From Ancylomarina sp. DW003 (GTDB taxonomy: Bacteria; Bacteroidota; Bacteroidia; Bacteroidales; Marinifilaceae), in contig NZ_JAKJSD010000003.1 of NCBI RefSeq assembly GCF_029029505.1, positions 124,001 through 188,000 of the forward strand: a stretch of DNA of 64,000 nt, given 5' to 3'. The notes under the pieces were generated by a model. That model worked only from the letters and a program-made list of their open reading frames with translations, was not told the origin of the DNA and made no database searches. How positions within the stretch are numbered: position 1 is the stretch's first letter; every line of letters starts with the position of its first letter. Positions 51,849 through 60,328 of this stretch are shown here, one piece after another. The translations under genes were made by a program, and so were the position numbers.

Positions 51849-53144
51849 ATGCAAAAAAATCTGAACACTATTTATTCTCTTATCCGTCAATTTCTACTAA
51901 GAAAGCAACCTGCTCTTCTATCAATAGTAGAATGGTTGCTATTATCCACGATTATTGCTTTATGCGTAGGCTCGGCTTGTGCACTCTTCTTAATTAGCTT
52001 AGAAAAAGCTACAGAATATAGAAATGCTCACGAATGGATTATTTATCTGTTACCACTGGCAGGTATATTGCTTGGTTATGTCTTTTATAAATGGGGAAAA
52101 GATATTGGGCCAGGTAATAATCTTGTAATAAGCAACATTCATAAGCCTAAAAAGATTATCCCTTTTCGCTTGGCTCCATTTATTCTGGGAGGAACAGTGT
52201 TTACGCATTTGTTTGGAGGATCAGCTGGTCGAGAGGGTACGGCAATTCAAATGGCTGCTGCAATTTCAGATCAACTAACCCGAATTTTTAAGCTAAGTAA
52301 GTATAACAGGCAGGTTGTACTAATTTCTGGGATGAGTGCAGGTTTTGGTGCTGTTTTTGGCACGCCATTGGCTGGGGCAATATTTGGTTTAGAGGTTTAT
52401 CATATGGGAAAAATCAAGTATAATGCAATTTTTCCTGCTTTTGCTTCTTCATTTATGGCTGATTATGTGACTCGAATGTATGGTGTGTCACATTCGCACT
52501 ACCTTTTAGGATTGGTTCCTGATATTAATTTTCAAGGCTTATTGATAACGATTATGGCTGGTGTTTGCTTTGGTTTGGCTTCGCTTGCCTTTATTAAATT
52601 TACAAATTCATATGCTAAACTAAGTAAGACATATATCAAAAAAGAATATATGCGTCCTTTCTTTGGGGGACTTATTATTCTTGCATTGGCAGCTCTTTTA
52701 GGTACAACCAAATACTTAGGTTTAGGGTTACCAACTATTTCAGAATCGTTCGTTGTTCAACAAGCTCCTTATGTGTTCTTTTTCAAACTACTATTAACAG
52801 CTATTACTTTAGGCGCAGGATTTAAAGGGGGAGAAGTGACCCCTTTATTCTTTATTGGTGCGGTTTTAGGTAGTGCCTTGTCTCTATTTTTACCTTTACC
52901 AGTGGGATTATTGGCAGGAATGGGCTTCGTTGCTGTATTTGCAGGAGCGTCCAATACGCCTTTGGCATCGAGTATTATGGCAATCGAACTGTTTGGGATA
53001 GCTTGTAGTCCTTATGTTGCTATAGCCTGTATAGTCGCGTATCTGATATCTGGACATCATGGCATATATAGCGCACAGGTAATTGGTGATGCCAAATCGG
53101 TAACAAAACTGCGTGAAGCAGGCCGAACTTTAGGAGAGCTTTGA
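51849..53144 (+). CDS. CLC-type fluoride/proton antiporter (CLC-F-like)
   Basis: A 431-residue ClC-family membrane protein with about ten to twelve hydrophobic segments. The anion-pathway motif is GGSAGREGTAIQM; GREGT rather than GREGP is typical of the fluoride-specific CLC-F subgroup. GGEVTPLFFIGAVLG follows later. The start is ATG 51849 (MQKNLNTIYSLIRQ); the frame from 51774 reads through the riboswitch and is rejected. CLC-F proteins expel fluoride in exchange for protons. Riboswitch control supports this role strongly. Confidence 0.9.
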   Translation: MQKNLNTIYSLIRQFLLRKQPALLSIVEWLLLSTIIALCVGSACALFLISLEKATEYRNAHEWIIYLLPLAGILLGYVFYKWGKDIGPGNNLVISNIHKPKKIIPFRLAPFILGGTVFTHLFGGSAGREGTAIQMAAAISDQLTRIFKLSKYNRQVVLISGMSAGFGAVFGTPLAGAIFGLEVYHMGKIKYNAIFPAFASSFMADYVTRMYGVSHSHYLLGLVPDINFQGLLITIMAGVCFGLASLAFIKFTNSYAKLSKTYIKKEYMRPFFGGLIILALAALLGTTKYLGLGLPTISESFVVQQAPYVFFFKLLLTAITLGAGFKGGEVTPLFFIGAVLGSALSLFLPLPVGLLAGMGFVAVFAGASNTPLASSIMAIELFGIACSPYVAIACIVAYLISGHHGIYSAQVIGDAKSVTKLREAGRTLGEL

Positions 53145-53154
53145 TTTTTATCTA

Positions 53155-53188
53155 TAAAAAGAGCCTACTCTATATTGAGAAGGCTCTA
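53155..53188 (-). terminator. Terminator of the ATP-grasp gene
   Basis: Stem AGAGCC-...-GGCTCT with an inner CTC/GAG; minus-strand reading is followed by TTTTTAT. Both convergent genes may use it. Confidence 0.7.
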
Positions 53189-53211
53189 ATCTTATTATCG
53201 AAGAAGGAATG

Positions 53212-54375
53212 TTATTTTTCTATTACAAATTCATTTAATCTTGATGTGAGGATAGCCTCAATCTCTTTAAATTCAGATTTTTTAGATTGAGTAAAAAGCA
53301 TACCAAAGATATTGTATGTTTGAAAATCTATTTTTCTTAATTCAAGAGGCTTAGAGAATTGCTTAAGTAATTTCTCATAATCGAACTTTCGAATGTTTTC
53401 TACCTCTATACCTGTCGAGTTATCTAGTATAACAAGACTGAAGATATCATCAGCCATACTATCCAGAACTTGTTCCCAATCAGGCTGAATATCGTTTAAA
53501 AAACAATGGTAAGGGTTTAGACCAGTTGCCTTATTGGTCAAGTCAGCTGTTGTACACCAGCCTCCAAATCGCATGGGATTAACCTCTATAGGAATAAGAG
53601 TCCCTTCTTCGTCAACTCGAACTTCAACGTGCACAGGGAAATTTTTGATTTCTGCACGATCGCCTAATGCCTGAACAAAATCCTTAAATTGTTTAAGATG
53701 CTTTTGAATTAATTCCTTTGAGGTAAAATAGACTCTGTCGCTAACATCTTTTTCTGAAGCAAATAAGTGTTTTGAAATACCGAGAACGACAGCATCTCCC
53801 TTATTATCGAAATAGGCATCAAAAGCAAATTCATCACCTCCGATAACTTCCTCTATAATGAATGATGAAGCATTTACGACCTCAATAGGGAATAAGTTTC
53901 TCGCATTGGTAAACTCATCTTGAATGTCTTGTTTTACTTTTTGCCATTCGTTCTCATTAACGACTTTATGAACGCCTAGGCTTAAAAATCCAACAGAAGG
54001 TTTAATGATAAAAGGCATAGGAAGTTCTGTCAAATCAATTTGATCGAGATCCTGAAGCGATACTTCCCTAAAAAAGAAGCTAGGGTAAATGCTTTTTATA
54101 AGTTTTCTAAACTCAACTTTATCTTTAAATAGGTTGATGTATTCTGGAAGCTTTGTAAATCCGAGGTTATTGATAACCCAATTGATTGAGTTTTCAGAAT
54201 TGGTGTATAATCTACTGGAAGGTACATCTTTAAATCTCTGAATGATTTCTTCAGGACTGATGAGTGAAATTTCCTGATCAGTAATAATATCGCCTGTATC
54301 AATAGCTGGAAAATTATTCTTTTTGATTGTATCTTTTAAAAATTGAGATACGTAGGGTTTATCTAGTAATATCAT
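53212..54375 (-). CDS. ATP-grasp domain protein, unknown substrate
   Basis: A 387-residue ATP-grasp ligase. Central elements are FIIKPSVGFLSLGVHKV (ATP-binding lysine and glycine loop), FIIEEVIGGDEFAFDAYF (hinge EE), and LIPIEVNPMRFGGWCTTADL with the E-x-N metal site. The N-terminal region is a pre-ATP-grasp domain. Such enzymes join carboxylates to amines or make peptides and cofactors. The context (isolated, minus strand) gives no substrate; related proteins form amino acid ligases or cyanophycin-like enzymes. Confidence 0.82.
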   Translation of the reverse strand: MILLDKPYVSQFLKDTIKKNNFPAIDTGDIITDQEISLISPEEIIQRFKDVPSSRLYTNSENSINWVINNLGFTKLPEYINLFKDKVEFRKLIKSIYPSFFFREVSLQDLDQIDLTELPMPFIIKPSVGFLSLGVHKVVNENEWQKVKQDIQDEFTNARNLFPIEVVNASSFIIEEVIGGDEFAFDAYFDNKGDAVVLGISKHLFASEKDVSDRVYFTSKELIQKHLKQFKDFVQALGDRAEIKNFPVHVEVRVDEEGTLIPIEVNPMRFGGWCTTADLTNKATGLNPYHCFLNDIQPDWEQVLDSMADDIFSLVILDNSTGIEVENIRKFDYEKLLKQFSKPLELRKIDFQTYNIFGMLFTQSKKSEFKEIEAILTSRLNEFVIEK

Positions 54376-54586
54376 TTTAGTAGCTTAAGTATTTCAAATC
54401 TTATAAACTCAGTCAAAGCTACAAAATTTGTTGCTGTAATTCTTTTTTTCGACATGAATAAAAAGCAATCTTAAACCGCCTTTATGCAACTTTCTATCAG
54501 AGTATAGTAATCGTTCAGTTTAACAGTTAAAAGCTGATAATTGACCCGCTTAAAAATGAAAAATTATTGAAAATCAATGAATTATA

Positions 54587-54616
54587 TTGCGAGGGAGTAA
54601 TTAATAACTACCTTTG
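54587..54616 (+). promoter_or_regulatory. Promoter of porin-BCCT operon
   Basis: TTG (54587-54589), 19 bases, TACCTTTG (54609-54616). The predicted start near 54623 leaves a leader of about 200 bases before the porin gene. The leader contains ATTCGTT/AACGAAT and GCATGCA elements but no recognised riboswitch. Confidence 0.65.
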
Positions 54617-54820
54617 CGCGCTATGGGATTAAAACCAAGTGAACTTCACAATAAAAGGAATACCAGAATCTATAGCTTTCAGTTTCTTATTTTCAGAATT
54701 CTGTCCGAAAAATTCCTCCCTCCATCCAATAATTAAGCTAACCTAATATTCGTTTTATTAACGAATACTCAATCGCATGCATCCATTATACTGCATGTTA
54801 TATTCATCTAATACACATTT

Positions 54821-55984
54821 ATGTTTTATTTAAAAACGTGGCTGGGGATCTGTTTCCTTATGGCCACTATTTCTGTTAATGCTCAGGAGAAACCTACTGT
54901 TGAAATTGGCGGTGCATTACGATTCAATTACAATTATTCAAGCTGGAAAGATGCTCAAAAGAAACGTGGTGGCGATTTTGGTTACGATGTATTTCTTTTA
55001 AAAGCTAAAGCAAAGTATAAAGGATTAAAACTAAATGCTGAGTACCGGTTTTATTCCGAAGACTTTGGAGGAGGTATGTTAAAACAAGGTTGGATTGCCT
55101 ACGATTTTAACGAAAATGACGAACTGCAATTCGGTTTAACACAAGTGCCATTTGGTATCACTCAATACAATTCAAATTCCTTTTTCTTTAGCTTAAATTA
55201 CTATGTGGGACTCGAAGATGATCACGACATGGGACTTAAGTATATTCACCAGGGTGAAAAATGGGATTATACCTTGGCTTTCTTCAAAAATGCCGAAGAG
55301 CTTCGTTTTGGTGGAAATTCAGATGTTTCTAATAGTCGTTATTCATACGATGTTGGTTCAATTGATCTGAATGGAGATGGTAATTTGAATATCAGAAATA
55401 AAGAAGTCAATCAATTGAATGGAAACTTATCCTATAAAATTGAAAATCCCAATGCGAAACATCGTGTAGGTGTTTCAGCTCAATATGGGGGTCTGTTTAA
55501 TTTGGATACCGAAGAGATGGGAAATCATTATGCTTTAGCAGCCTATTATGAAGCACAAGTTGGTAAACTAGGTGTGAAAGCACAGCTTGTTAATTATAAA
55601 TACAATCCTGAAAACCCGAATGGTGAAGCTGATGGTGTTGTTGCTATGACGGCATACGGTGCCCCATATCTGATTGCATCAGAAGCAAGTATTTACACGC
55701 TGGGCTTAAGCTATTCTGTTCCTCTTGATTGGGGACCAGTGTCTAATGTTGTTATCTATAACGATTTTGGGTATATGGATAAAACTGAAAGCAGTTTCGA
55801 AGATTCTATGATGAATGTTACGGGTGCTATGTTTACAGCAGGTAATATTTACACGCTTGTTGATTTTGCTGCAGGTAAAAATCAACCATGGTTAGGAGCA
55901 GAATGGACAAATGCCTTGGCTGCCGGAACACCTGATGCCGAATGGGAAATGCGTTTCAATATTAATATCGGTTACTACTTTTAA
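54821..55984 (+). CDS. Outer-membrane porin-like beta-barrel protein
   Basis: A 387-residue protein with signal peptide (MFYLKTWLGICFLMATISVNA-QEK) and alternating beta strands through to the C-terminal aromatic NINIGYYF. VEIGGALRFNYNYSSWKDAQ, WIAYDFNENDELQFGLTQVP and DDHDMGLKYIHQGEKW resemble OprP/OprO-like or related porins of Bacteroidota. It is 20 bases upstream of a BCCT carrier gene, so the pair may bring osmolytes across both membranes. Confidence 0.8.
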   Translation: MFYLKTWLGICFLMATISVNAQEKPTVEIGGALRFNYNYSSWKDAQKKRGGDFGYDVFLLKAKAKYKGLKLNAEYRFYSEDFGGGMLKQGWIAYDFNENDELQFGLTQVPFGITQYNSNSFFFSLNYYVGLEDDHDMGLKYIHQGEKWDYTLAFFKNAEELRFGGNSDVSNSRYSYDVGSIDLNGDGNLNIRNKEVNQLNGNLSYKIENPNAKHRVGVSAQYGGLFNLDTEEMGNHYALAAYYEAQVGKLGVKAQLVNYKYNPENPNGEADGVVAMTAYGAPYLIASEASIYTLGLSYSVPLDWGPVSNVVIYNDFGYMDKTESSFEDSMMNVTGAMFTAGNIYTLVDFAAGKNQPWLGAEWTNALAAGTPDAEWEMRFNINIGYYF

Positions 55985-56004
55985 TCAAAAAGGAATCATA
56001 TAAC

Positions 56005-57543
56005 ATGAGTGGAATAATAAGAAGTGACAGGAAAACATTTTTAGGAATAAAAGCCAACGGACCGGTTTTTATAAGCTCTTTATTAGTAATTGTAGCATTA
56101 GTAAGTACAACTTTGATCGTTGGTGAACCCATGGAACAATGGTTTGCCAATACTCAAGACTACGTAGCTGATAAAATAGGGTGGTTCTTTATCCTTTTGG
56201 TAAATGGCTTATTTTTATTTGCATTATATCTTGGTTTTGGAAAATATGCTAAAATCAGAATTGGCGGGAAAGATACAAAACCTGAATTTTCTCGTATGGG
56301 CTGGTTTGCTATGCTTTTTAGTGCAGGTATGGGAATCGGATTATTGTTTTGGAGCGTGGGTGAACCTATCTATCATTTCAATAATAATCCTTTTATTGGG
56401 GCCAGTAAAGATACGGTGCTAGCAGCGAAAACATCAATGGGAATTACTTTTTTGCATTGGGGTGTTCATGCTTGGGCCTTGTATGCCATTGTGGGAGCAG
56501 CTTTGGCTTTTTTCACCTTTAACAAAAAACTACCGCTTACCATACGATCTATTTTTCATCCTTTATTAGGGGATAAAATCTACGGTCCTATTGGCGATAT
56601 TATTGATATCATCTCAGTAATAGCAACCATATTTGGATTGGCTACATCTTTAGGCTTGGGAGCTCAACAGATTAATGCTGGTCTGGAATACCTTTTCAGT
56701 GTTGAAAACAGCAATGCTGTTCAGGTTATTATAATTGTTGTTATCACAGTTTTAGCAACACTATCTCTTATTTTAGGATTGGATAAAGGAATTCGTAAGT
56801 TGAGTGAGTGGAATATGCGGTTAGCTATCTCTTTATTGGTATTTATACTAGTTGTAGGTCCAACTCTTTTCATTTTCAAATCTTTTATTCAAAATGTAGG
56901 CTATTATATTGGGAACTTTTTTGAATTAAGTTTCTGGACAAATTCTTATAATGGAGTAGGAGAAGCCAAGAACTGGCAAAGTTCGTGGACTGTTTTCTAC
57001 TGGGCATGGTGGATTTCATGGTCACCTTTTGTAGGAATTTTTATAGCACGAATATCAAAGGGAAGAACCATTAGAGAGTTTATATTTGGTGTTTTGTTGG
57101 TACCAACTTTACTGACTATGCTTTGGTTATCTGCGTTTGGAGGATCAGCCATCTATCAGGAGTTGATTGGAAACAATGCCATTACTGAAGCAGTTAATGG
57201 TAATGTAGCGACTGCAATCTATCATCTTATGGAGCAGTATCCTTTGACAACATTTTCGTCTATTCTAACCGTAATCTTGGTAGCGAGCTTCTTTGTTACT
57301 TCGTCCGATTCAGGTTCATTTGTTGTAGATACATTGACATCAGGTGGACGTCATGATGCACCTAAAGGACAGAAGATTTTCTGGGCATCAATGGAGGGTT
57401 TATTAGCTGCTGTTTTATTAATTGGAGGAGGTTTAACAGCTCTTCGAACGGCATCGATTCTAACCGCAATACCTTTTGCTGTTATATTGATTATCATGTG
57501 CTACAGTTTCTATAAATCTTTAAGTGAGTATAAAGAGGAATAG
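56005..57543 (+). CDS. BCCT family transporter (betaine/choline/carnitine type)
   Basis: A 512-residue carrier with about 12 membrane segments. Signature segments are GMGIGLLFWSVGEPIYHF, the substrate-site WWISWSPFVGIFIARIS followed by KGRTIREF, and SSDSGSFVVDTLTSGG. BCCT proteins import betaine, choline, carnitine or DMSP by sodium or proton symport, often for osmoprotection. The substrate cannot be read from sequence. It is cotranscribed with the upstream porin; a strong terminator follows. Confidence 0.95.
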   Translation: MSGIIRSDRKTFLGIKANGPVFISSLLVIVALVSTTLIVGEPMEQWFANTQDYVADKIGWFFILLVNGLFLFALYLGFGKYAKIRIGGKDTKPEFSRMGWFAMLFSAGMGIGLLFWSVGEPIYHFNNNPFIGASKDTVLAAKTSMGITFLHWGVHAWALYAIVGAALAFFTFNKKLPLTIRSIFHPLLGDKIYGPIGDIIDIISVIATIFGLATSLGLGAQQINAGLEYLFSVENSNAVQVIIIVVITVLATLSLILGLDKGIRKLSEWNMRLAISLLVFILVVGPTLFIFKSFIQNVGYYIGNFFELSFWTNSYNGVGEAKNWQSSWTVFYWAWWISWSPFVGIFIARISKGRTIREFIFGVLLVPTLLTMLWLSAFGGSAIYQELIGNNAITEAVNGNVATAIYHLMEQYPLTTFSSILTVILVASFFVTSSDSGSFVVDTLTSGGRHDAPKGQKIFWASMEGLLAAVLLIGGGLTALRTASILTAIPFAVILIIMCYSFYKSLSEYKEE

Positions 57544-57571
57544 GAAAATAGAATATATTTAGAGTAAACGA

Positions 57572-57604
57572 AAGAGACGAAGCTTTATGCTTCGTCTCTT
57601 TTTT
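57572..57604. terminator. Bidirectional terminator after BCCT
   Basis: Stem AAGAGACGAAGC/GCTTCGTCTCTT with 5-base loop, T run on the plus side; it also serves the convergent BLUF gene. Confidence 0.85.
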
Positions 57605-57607
57605 GTT

Positions 57608-58033
57608 TTAAGTGTGCCTTTTAAAACTGTTTAATAAATGTCTGACAGATTCAGCGCATTCTGTTGCCTTAAATCTCGATTTGTCTTGATGCATAAAATC
57701 AGAATAACCAACGATTTTTGTATTGTTAGTATGATCAAGTTTCCTAAAACCCATAGACCAATCTGGGAAGGCACGTTTGTCGATAGGTTCTTCCAGTAGT
57801 TTCACAATATTAGAATGTCTGGCATCTTGAGAAATGAGCTTAAAGACATGATCAATGATGCCTTTTCTCCCTTCTATAACCTGTATAAAAGCTTCGTCAT
57901 TATAAAGAAGAAGTCCTGTAATATCTTGATCTTGATTTTTTCGGCGAATTGAAGACAAGAAACCATTTAATTCAGCTTCGGATAATGCTTTCGAGGAAAA
58001 ACTCATATAAACAATATGGATTAAATCTGGCAT
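57608..58033 (-). CDS. BLUF-domain blue-light photoreceptor
   Basis: A 141-residue stand-alone BLUF protein. The flavin-site residues are Y9 in HIVYMS, N33 in RRKNQDQDITGLL and Q51 in AFIQVIEG, with the late WSMGF segment also conserved. FAD bound here responds to blue light via the Tyr-Gln hydrogen-bond switch. There is no fused output domain, so a partner protein must carry the signal; none is obvious nearby. It is convergent with the BCCT gene. Confidence 0.93.
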   Translation of the reverse strand: MPDLIHIVYMSFSSKALSEAELNGFLSSIRRKNQDQDITGLLLYNDEAFIQVIEGRKGIIDHVFKLISQDARHSNIVKLLEEPIDKRAFPDWSMGFRKLDHTNNTKIVGYSDFMHQDKSRFKATECAESVRHLLNSFKRHT

Positions 58034-58596
58034 GTTTTTTAGTTAAAGGTCTGATTCTACTAAATTTACTCATACTATTTTTAGAAGCAAAATGATATAG
58101 AATGCGTTCGTCAAATAATTAATTTATTTGGATGCTGTGAATTGACTGAAACACTCTCGATCCCGATAACTATCGAAACAATCGCTCGCAACAATATTCT
58201 AAAAGCTTATTTATCGATTTAATTACTCGAAATCAATTTGCTATTGATAGAGCCCTTTCCGGGAACTCTGTAGAGGATTCAAAGATCGCTAAAAACCATT
58301 CGAATAAACAAGTCTCCCCTTTCAAGGGAGATATAGAGGGGTGTTCATTAGTCATAATTATATAGACCTATTCTATTTTATGTAAGCTATCTGCTTTACT
58401 TCTTTTGAATTTATTGTTTGCTACATGTTTTTCATAAATTTGAAAGACTTTAATAAGTGTAAGCTTAGGTGTCTTGCAAAAATAAAAAGTCCATTAGACG
58501 TAACTATCACGGATAAGGGAAAGAATAATAGTTATTTACAACAAATGACATATGAGTGATATGAGTAGCATTGCGACTTAGTCACAATTAAAAAAT
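58034..58596. other. Intergenic, one hairpin repeat
   Basis: No gene seen. A short inverted block at about 58311-58340 (TCTCCC...GGGAGA then AGAGGGGTG) looks like a dispersed intergenic repeat seen in many Bacteroidota; copies elsewhere in the genome were not available for comparison. Confidence 0.35.
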
Positions 58597-59388
58597 ATGA
58601 CAATGGCAAATCAAGTGAAAAACTTTGCAGAATCAGCTAAAGGATTTACAAAAAGCCCTTTAGGAATAATAGCTTTATTTATTGTTCTAGTTTATGGTTT
58701 TGCAACTCTTGCTGTAAGTTTTGGTAAAAATTTGAATGACCATATTGCACCCTTGATATATTTCCTGGTATTATTTCCTGTAATCGTATTTATTGGGTTT
58801 TTGTGGCTTGTTTCAAAACATCATGATAAAATTTATGGACCTTCTGATTTTAAGAATGAAGATAATTTCTTAAAAATGAAAATGTCCGCAGTTGCATCCC
58901 TTGCCGCCGCAACTGCGCAACAGCCAAATGATAATAACAATGAAACGACAGAACATCAATTAAATTCGATAGTAGATTTAGTTTCTAAAATTGAACGACC
59001 TAAGCCAAATGAAACTGGGAGAAAGTGGCATAATAAAGTTTTGTGGGTAGATGACAGACCTGAAAATAATAGAAACGAGAGGAAAGCTTTTGAATCACAA
59101 GGATTAGAATTTAGCTTAGCGCTCTCTACCAATGAAGCTATTGAAATTTTAAAGAATAATAAGTACGCTGCTATTATTTCCGATATGGGAAGAAAAGAAG
59201 GGGCGCAAGAAGGTTATGTTTTACTAGAAAAGATTAGAAAATCTGGAATACAGACACCATTCTTTATTTATGCAGGTTCAAATGCTCCAGAACATAAAAT
59301 GATGGCACTGGAACGTGGAGCACAGGGAAGTACAAATCGAGCACAAGAATTATTTGAAATGGTAATGAATAGGATATCAAATAAATAA
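58597..59388 (+). CDS. Membrane-anchored REC (receiver-like) protein in a cassette
   Basis: A 263-residue protein. Two membrane segments (about 22-45 and 52-74) and a linker precede a receiver-type domain (about 145-255) with VLWVDDRPENN (acidic DD), the candidate phospho-Asp in AAIISDMGRKEG, and PFFIYAGSN. No kinase or output domain is fused or adjacent, so the role is unclear; similar orphan REC proteins occur in accessory and defence-rich regions. Four bases after its stop begins an attC-like palindrome, so it appears to be a gene cassette. Confidence 0.78.
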   Translation: MTMANQVKNFAESAKGFTKSPLGIIALFIVLVYGFATLAVSFGKNLNDHIAPLIYFLVLFPVIVFIGFLWLVSKHHDKIYGPSDFKNEDNFLKMKMSAVASLAAATAQQPNDNNNETTEHQLNSIVDLVSKIERPKPNETGRKWHNKVLWVDDRPENNRNERKAFESQGLEFSLALSTNEAIEILKNNKYAAIISDMGRKEGAQEGYVLLEKIRKSGIQTPFFIYAGSNAPEHKMMALERGAQGSTNRAQELFEMVMNRISNK

Positions 59389-59392
59389 AAGT

Positions 59393-59524
59393 GCCTAACA
59401 TTTTGTATAAATAATGGCATGTAACGTGTTAAATATCAAGTTTTGTAATCTGCTCAAGCTGCGCAGCGCTTTGACAGGGAACTACCACGCTGCCTGCCAC
59501 TGCTCATACAATTCACAGTTAGGC
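59393..59524 (+). other. attC-like recombination site (132 bp imperfect palindrome)
   Basis: The site begins GCCTAAC (59393-59399) and ends GTTAGGC (59518-59524), matching the 7-bp outer attC boxes as inverted repeats. Inside, TGTAT and TGGCA plus ACGTG on the left pair with ATACA, TGCCA and CACG on the right, giving a foldable arm like a VCR-type attC. It separates the REC gene (stop 4 bases before) from the next gene (ATG 24 bases after), the spacing expected between integron cassettes. Confidence 0.7.
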
Positions 59525-59548
59525 TCAATTATAAAATCAAAACTTGAA

Positions 59549-60313
59549 ATGAAATATATAACATGCATGTTCCTTTTTCTTAGTATTAATTGTTATTCAC
59601 AGGAACTTAAGAAGTTTGAACATTGGAACGATAGATATAACAGCGAGAACAAAATAGAAATCAAGAAAACTAAAGAGTTTTTAGCTGAAAACAATATTAA
59701 TCTATTTGAAATCTATAATGCTCCTAAAGGGGTGAAAAATAGATTTCTAGATGGTTTACCTTATATTATATATACATCTATAGATACAATTACGTATTTA
59801 ATCCCAGGAGGTCTATTCCCTACATCAAGAGAAAATTTTAAAAACAATCTCAATGACAATAATACTCGAGCTTTTTTTGTAAATGGAATTAGAAAAGATG
59901 GTAGAATAGGTGTTAATAGTCTTCACGAATTTCGATTCTTAAGGCAAGGCCAAAAATTCTATCATCTCTACATTACTTATAATCTCAAGAAAGAGGATGA
60001 AAATAAACTAATGGATAGGCTGTTTGAAGCAAATACTGAAGATGAGTATAATAAGATAAAAAAAGAACTGGATAGACATATGTATTATAAGCGTGAACTT
60101 ATTTTTGATTTTGAAAAACAAATTAAAGCTGGTGATATTATTAGATCTGAACCGAATAGGTTTTCCCAGTTACTAGAAATTACTAAGACTAATAACCGGA
60201 AGTATTATAAAGTTAAGACCAATATAACCTCTTTAGAACTAAGAGAAATGGTATTTACCTTTAATAGCAATGGCGAATTTTATTTAATTGAAGGACATGA
60301 AATAAGAAAATAA
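59549..60313 (+). CDS. Unknown secreted protein in a cassette
   Basis: A 254-residue protein of no recognised family. Start ATG 59549 (MKYITCMFLFLSINCYS-QEL) gives a clean signal peptide; the longer frame from 59414 reads through the attC-like palindrome and is rejected. The mature part is Lys/Asn-rich and mixed alpha/beta (DTITYLIPGGLFPTSRENF, EFRFLRQGQKFYHLYITYNL). It ends 4 bases before another GCCTAAC box, so it fits a single-gene cassette. Function unknown. Confidence 0.68.
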   Translation: MKYITCMFLFLSINCYSQELKKFEHWNDRYNSENKIEIKKTKEFLAENNINLFEIYNAPKGVKNRFLDGLPYIIYTSIDTITYLIPGGLFPTSRENFKNNLNDNNTRAFFVNGIRKDGRIGVNSLHEFRFLRQGQKFYHLYITYNLKKEDENKLMDRLFEANTEDEYNKIKKELDRHMYYKRELIFDFEKQIKAGDIIRSEPNRFSQLLEITKTNNRKYYKVKTNITSLELREMVFTFNSNGEFYLIEGHEIRK

Positions 60314-60317
60314 CTAA

Positions 60318-60324
60318 GCCTAAC
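60318..60324 (+). other. Second attC-like box, interrupted by the IS
   Basis: GCCTAAC four bases after the cassette stop codon, as at 59393. The IS1182-type element begins four bases later (60329), and no matching GTTAGGC was found on the far side, so the rest of this site may be lost or degenerate. Confidence 0.5.
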
Positions 60325-60328
60325 AAAA

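Noticed and set aside
59414-59548. N-terminal extension of the cassette protein
   Set aside because: It reads through the attC-like palindrome and would bury the signal peptide.
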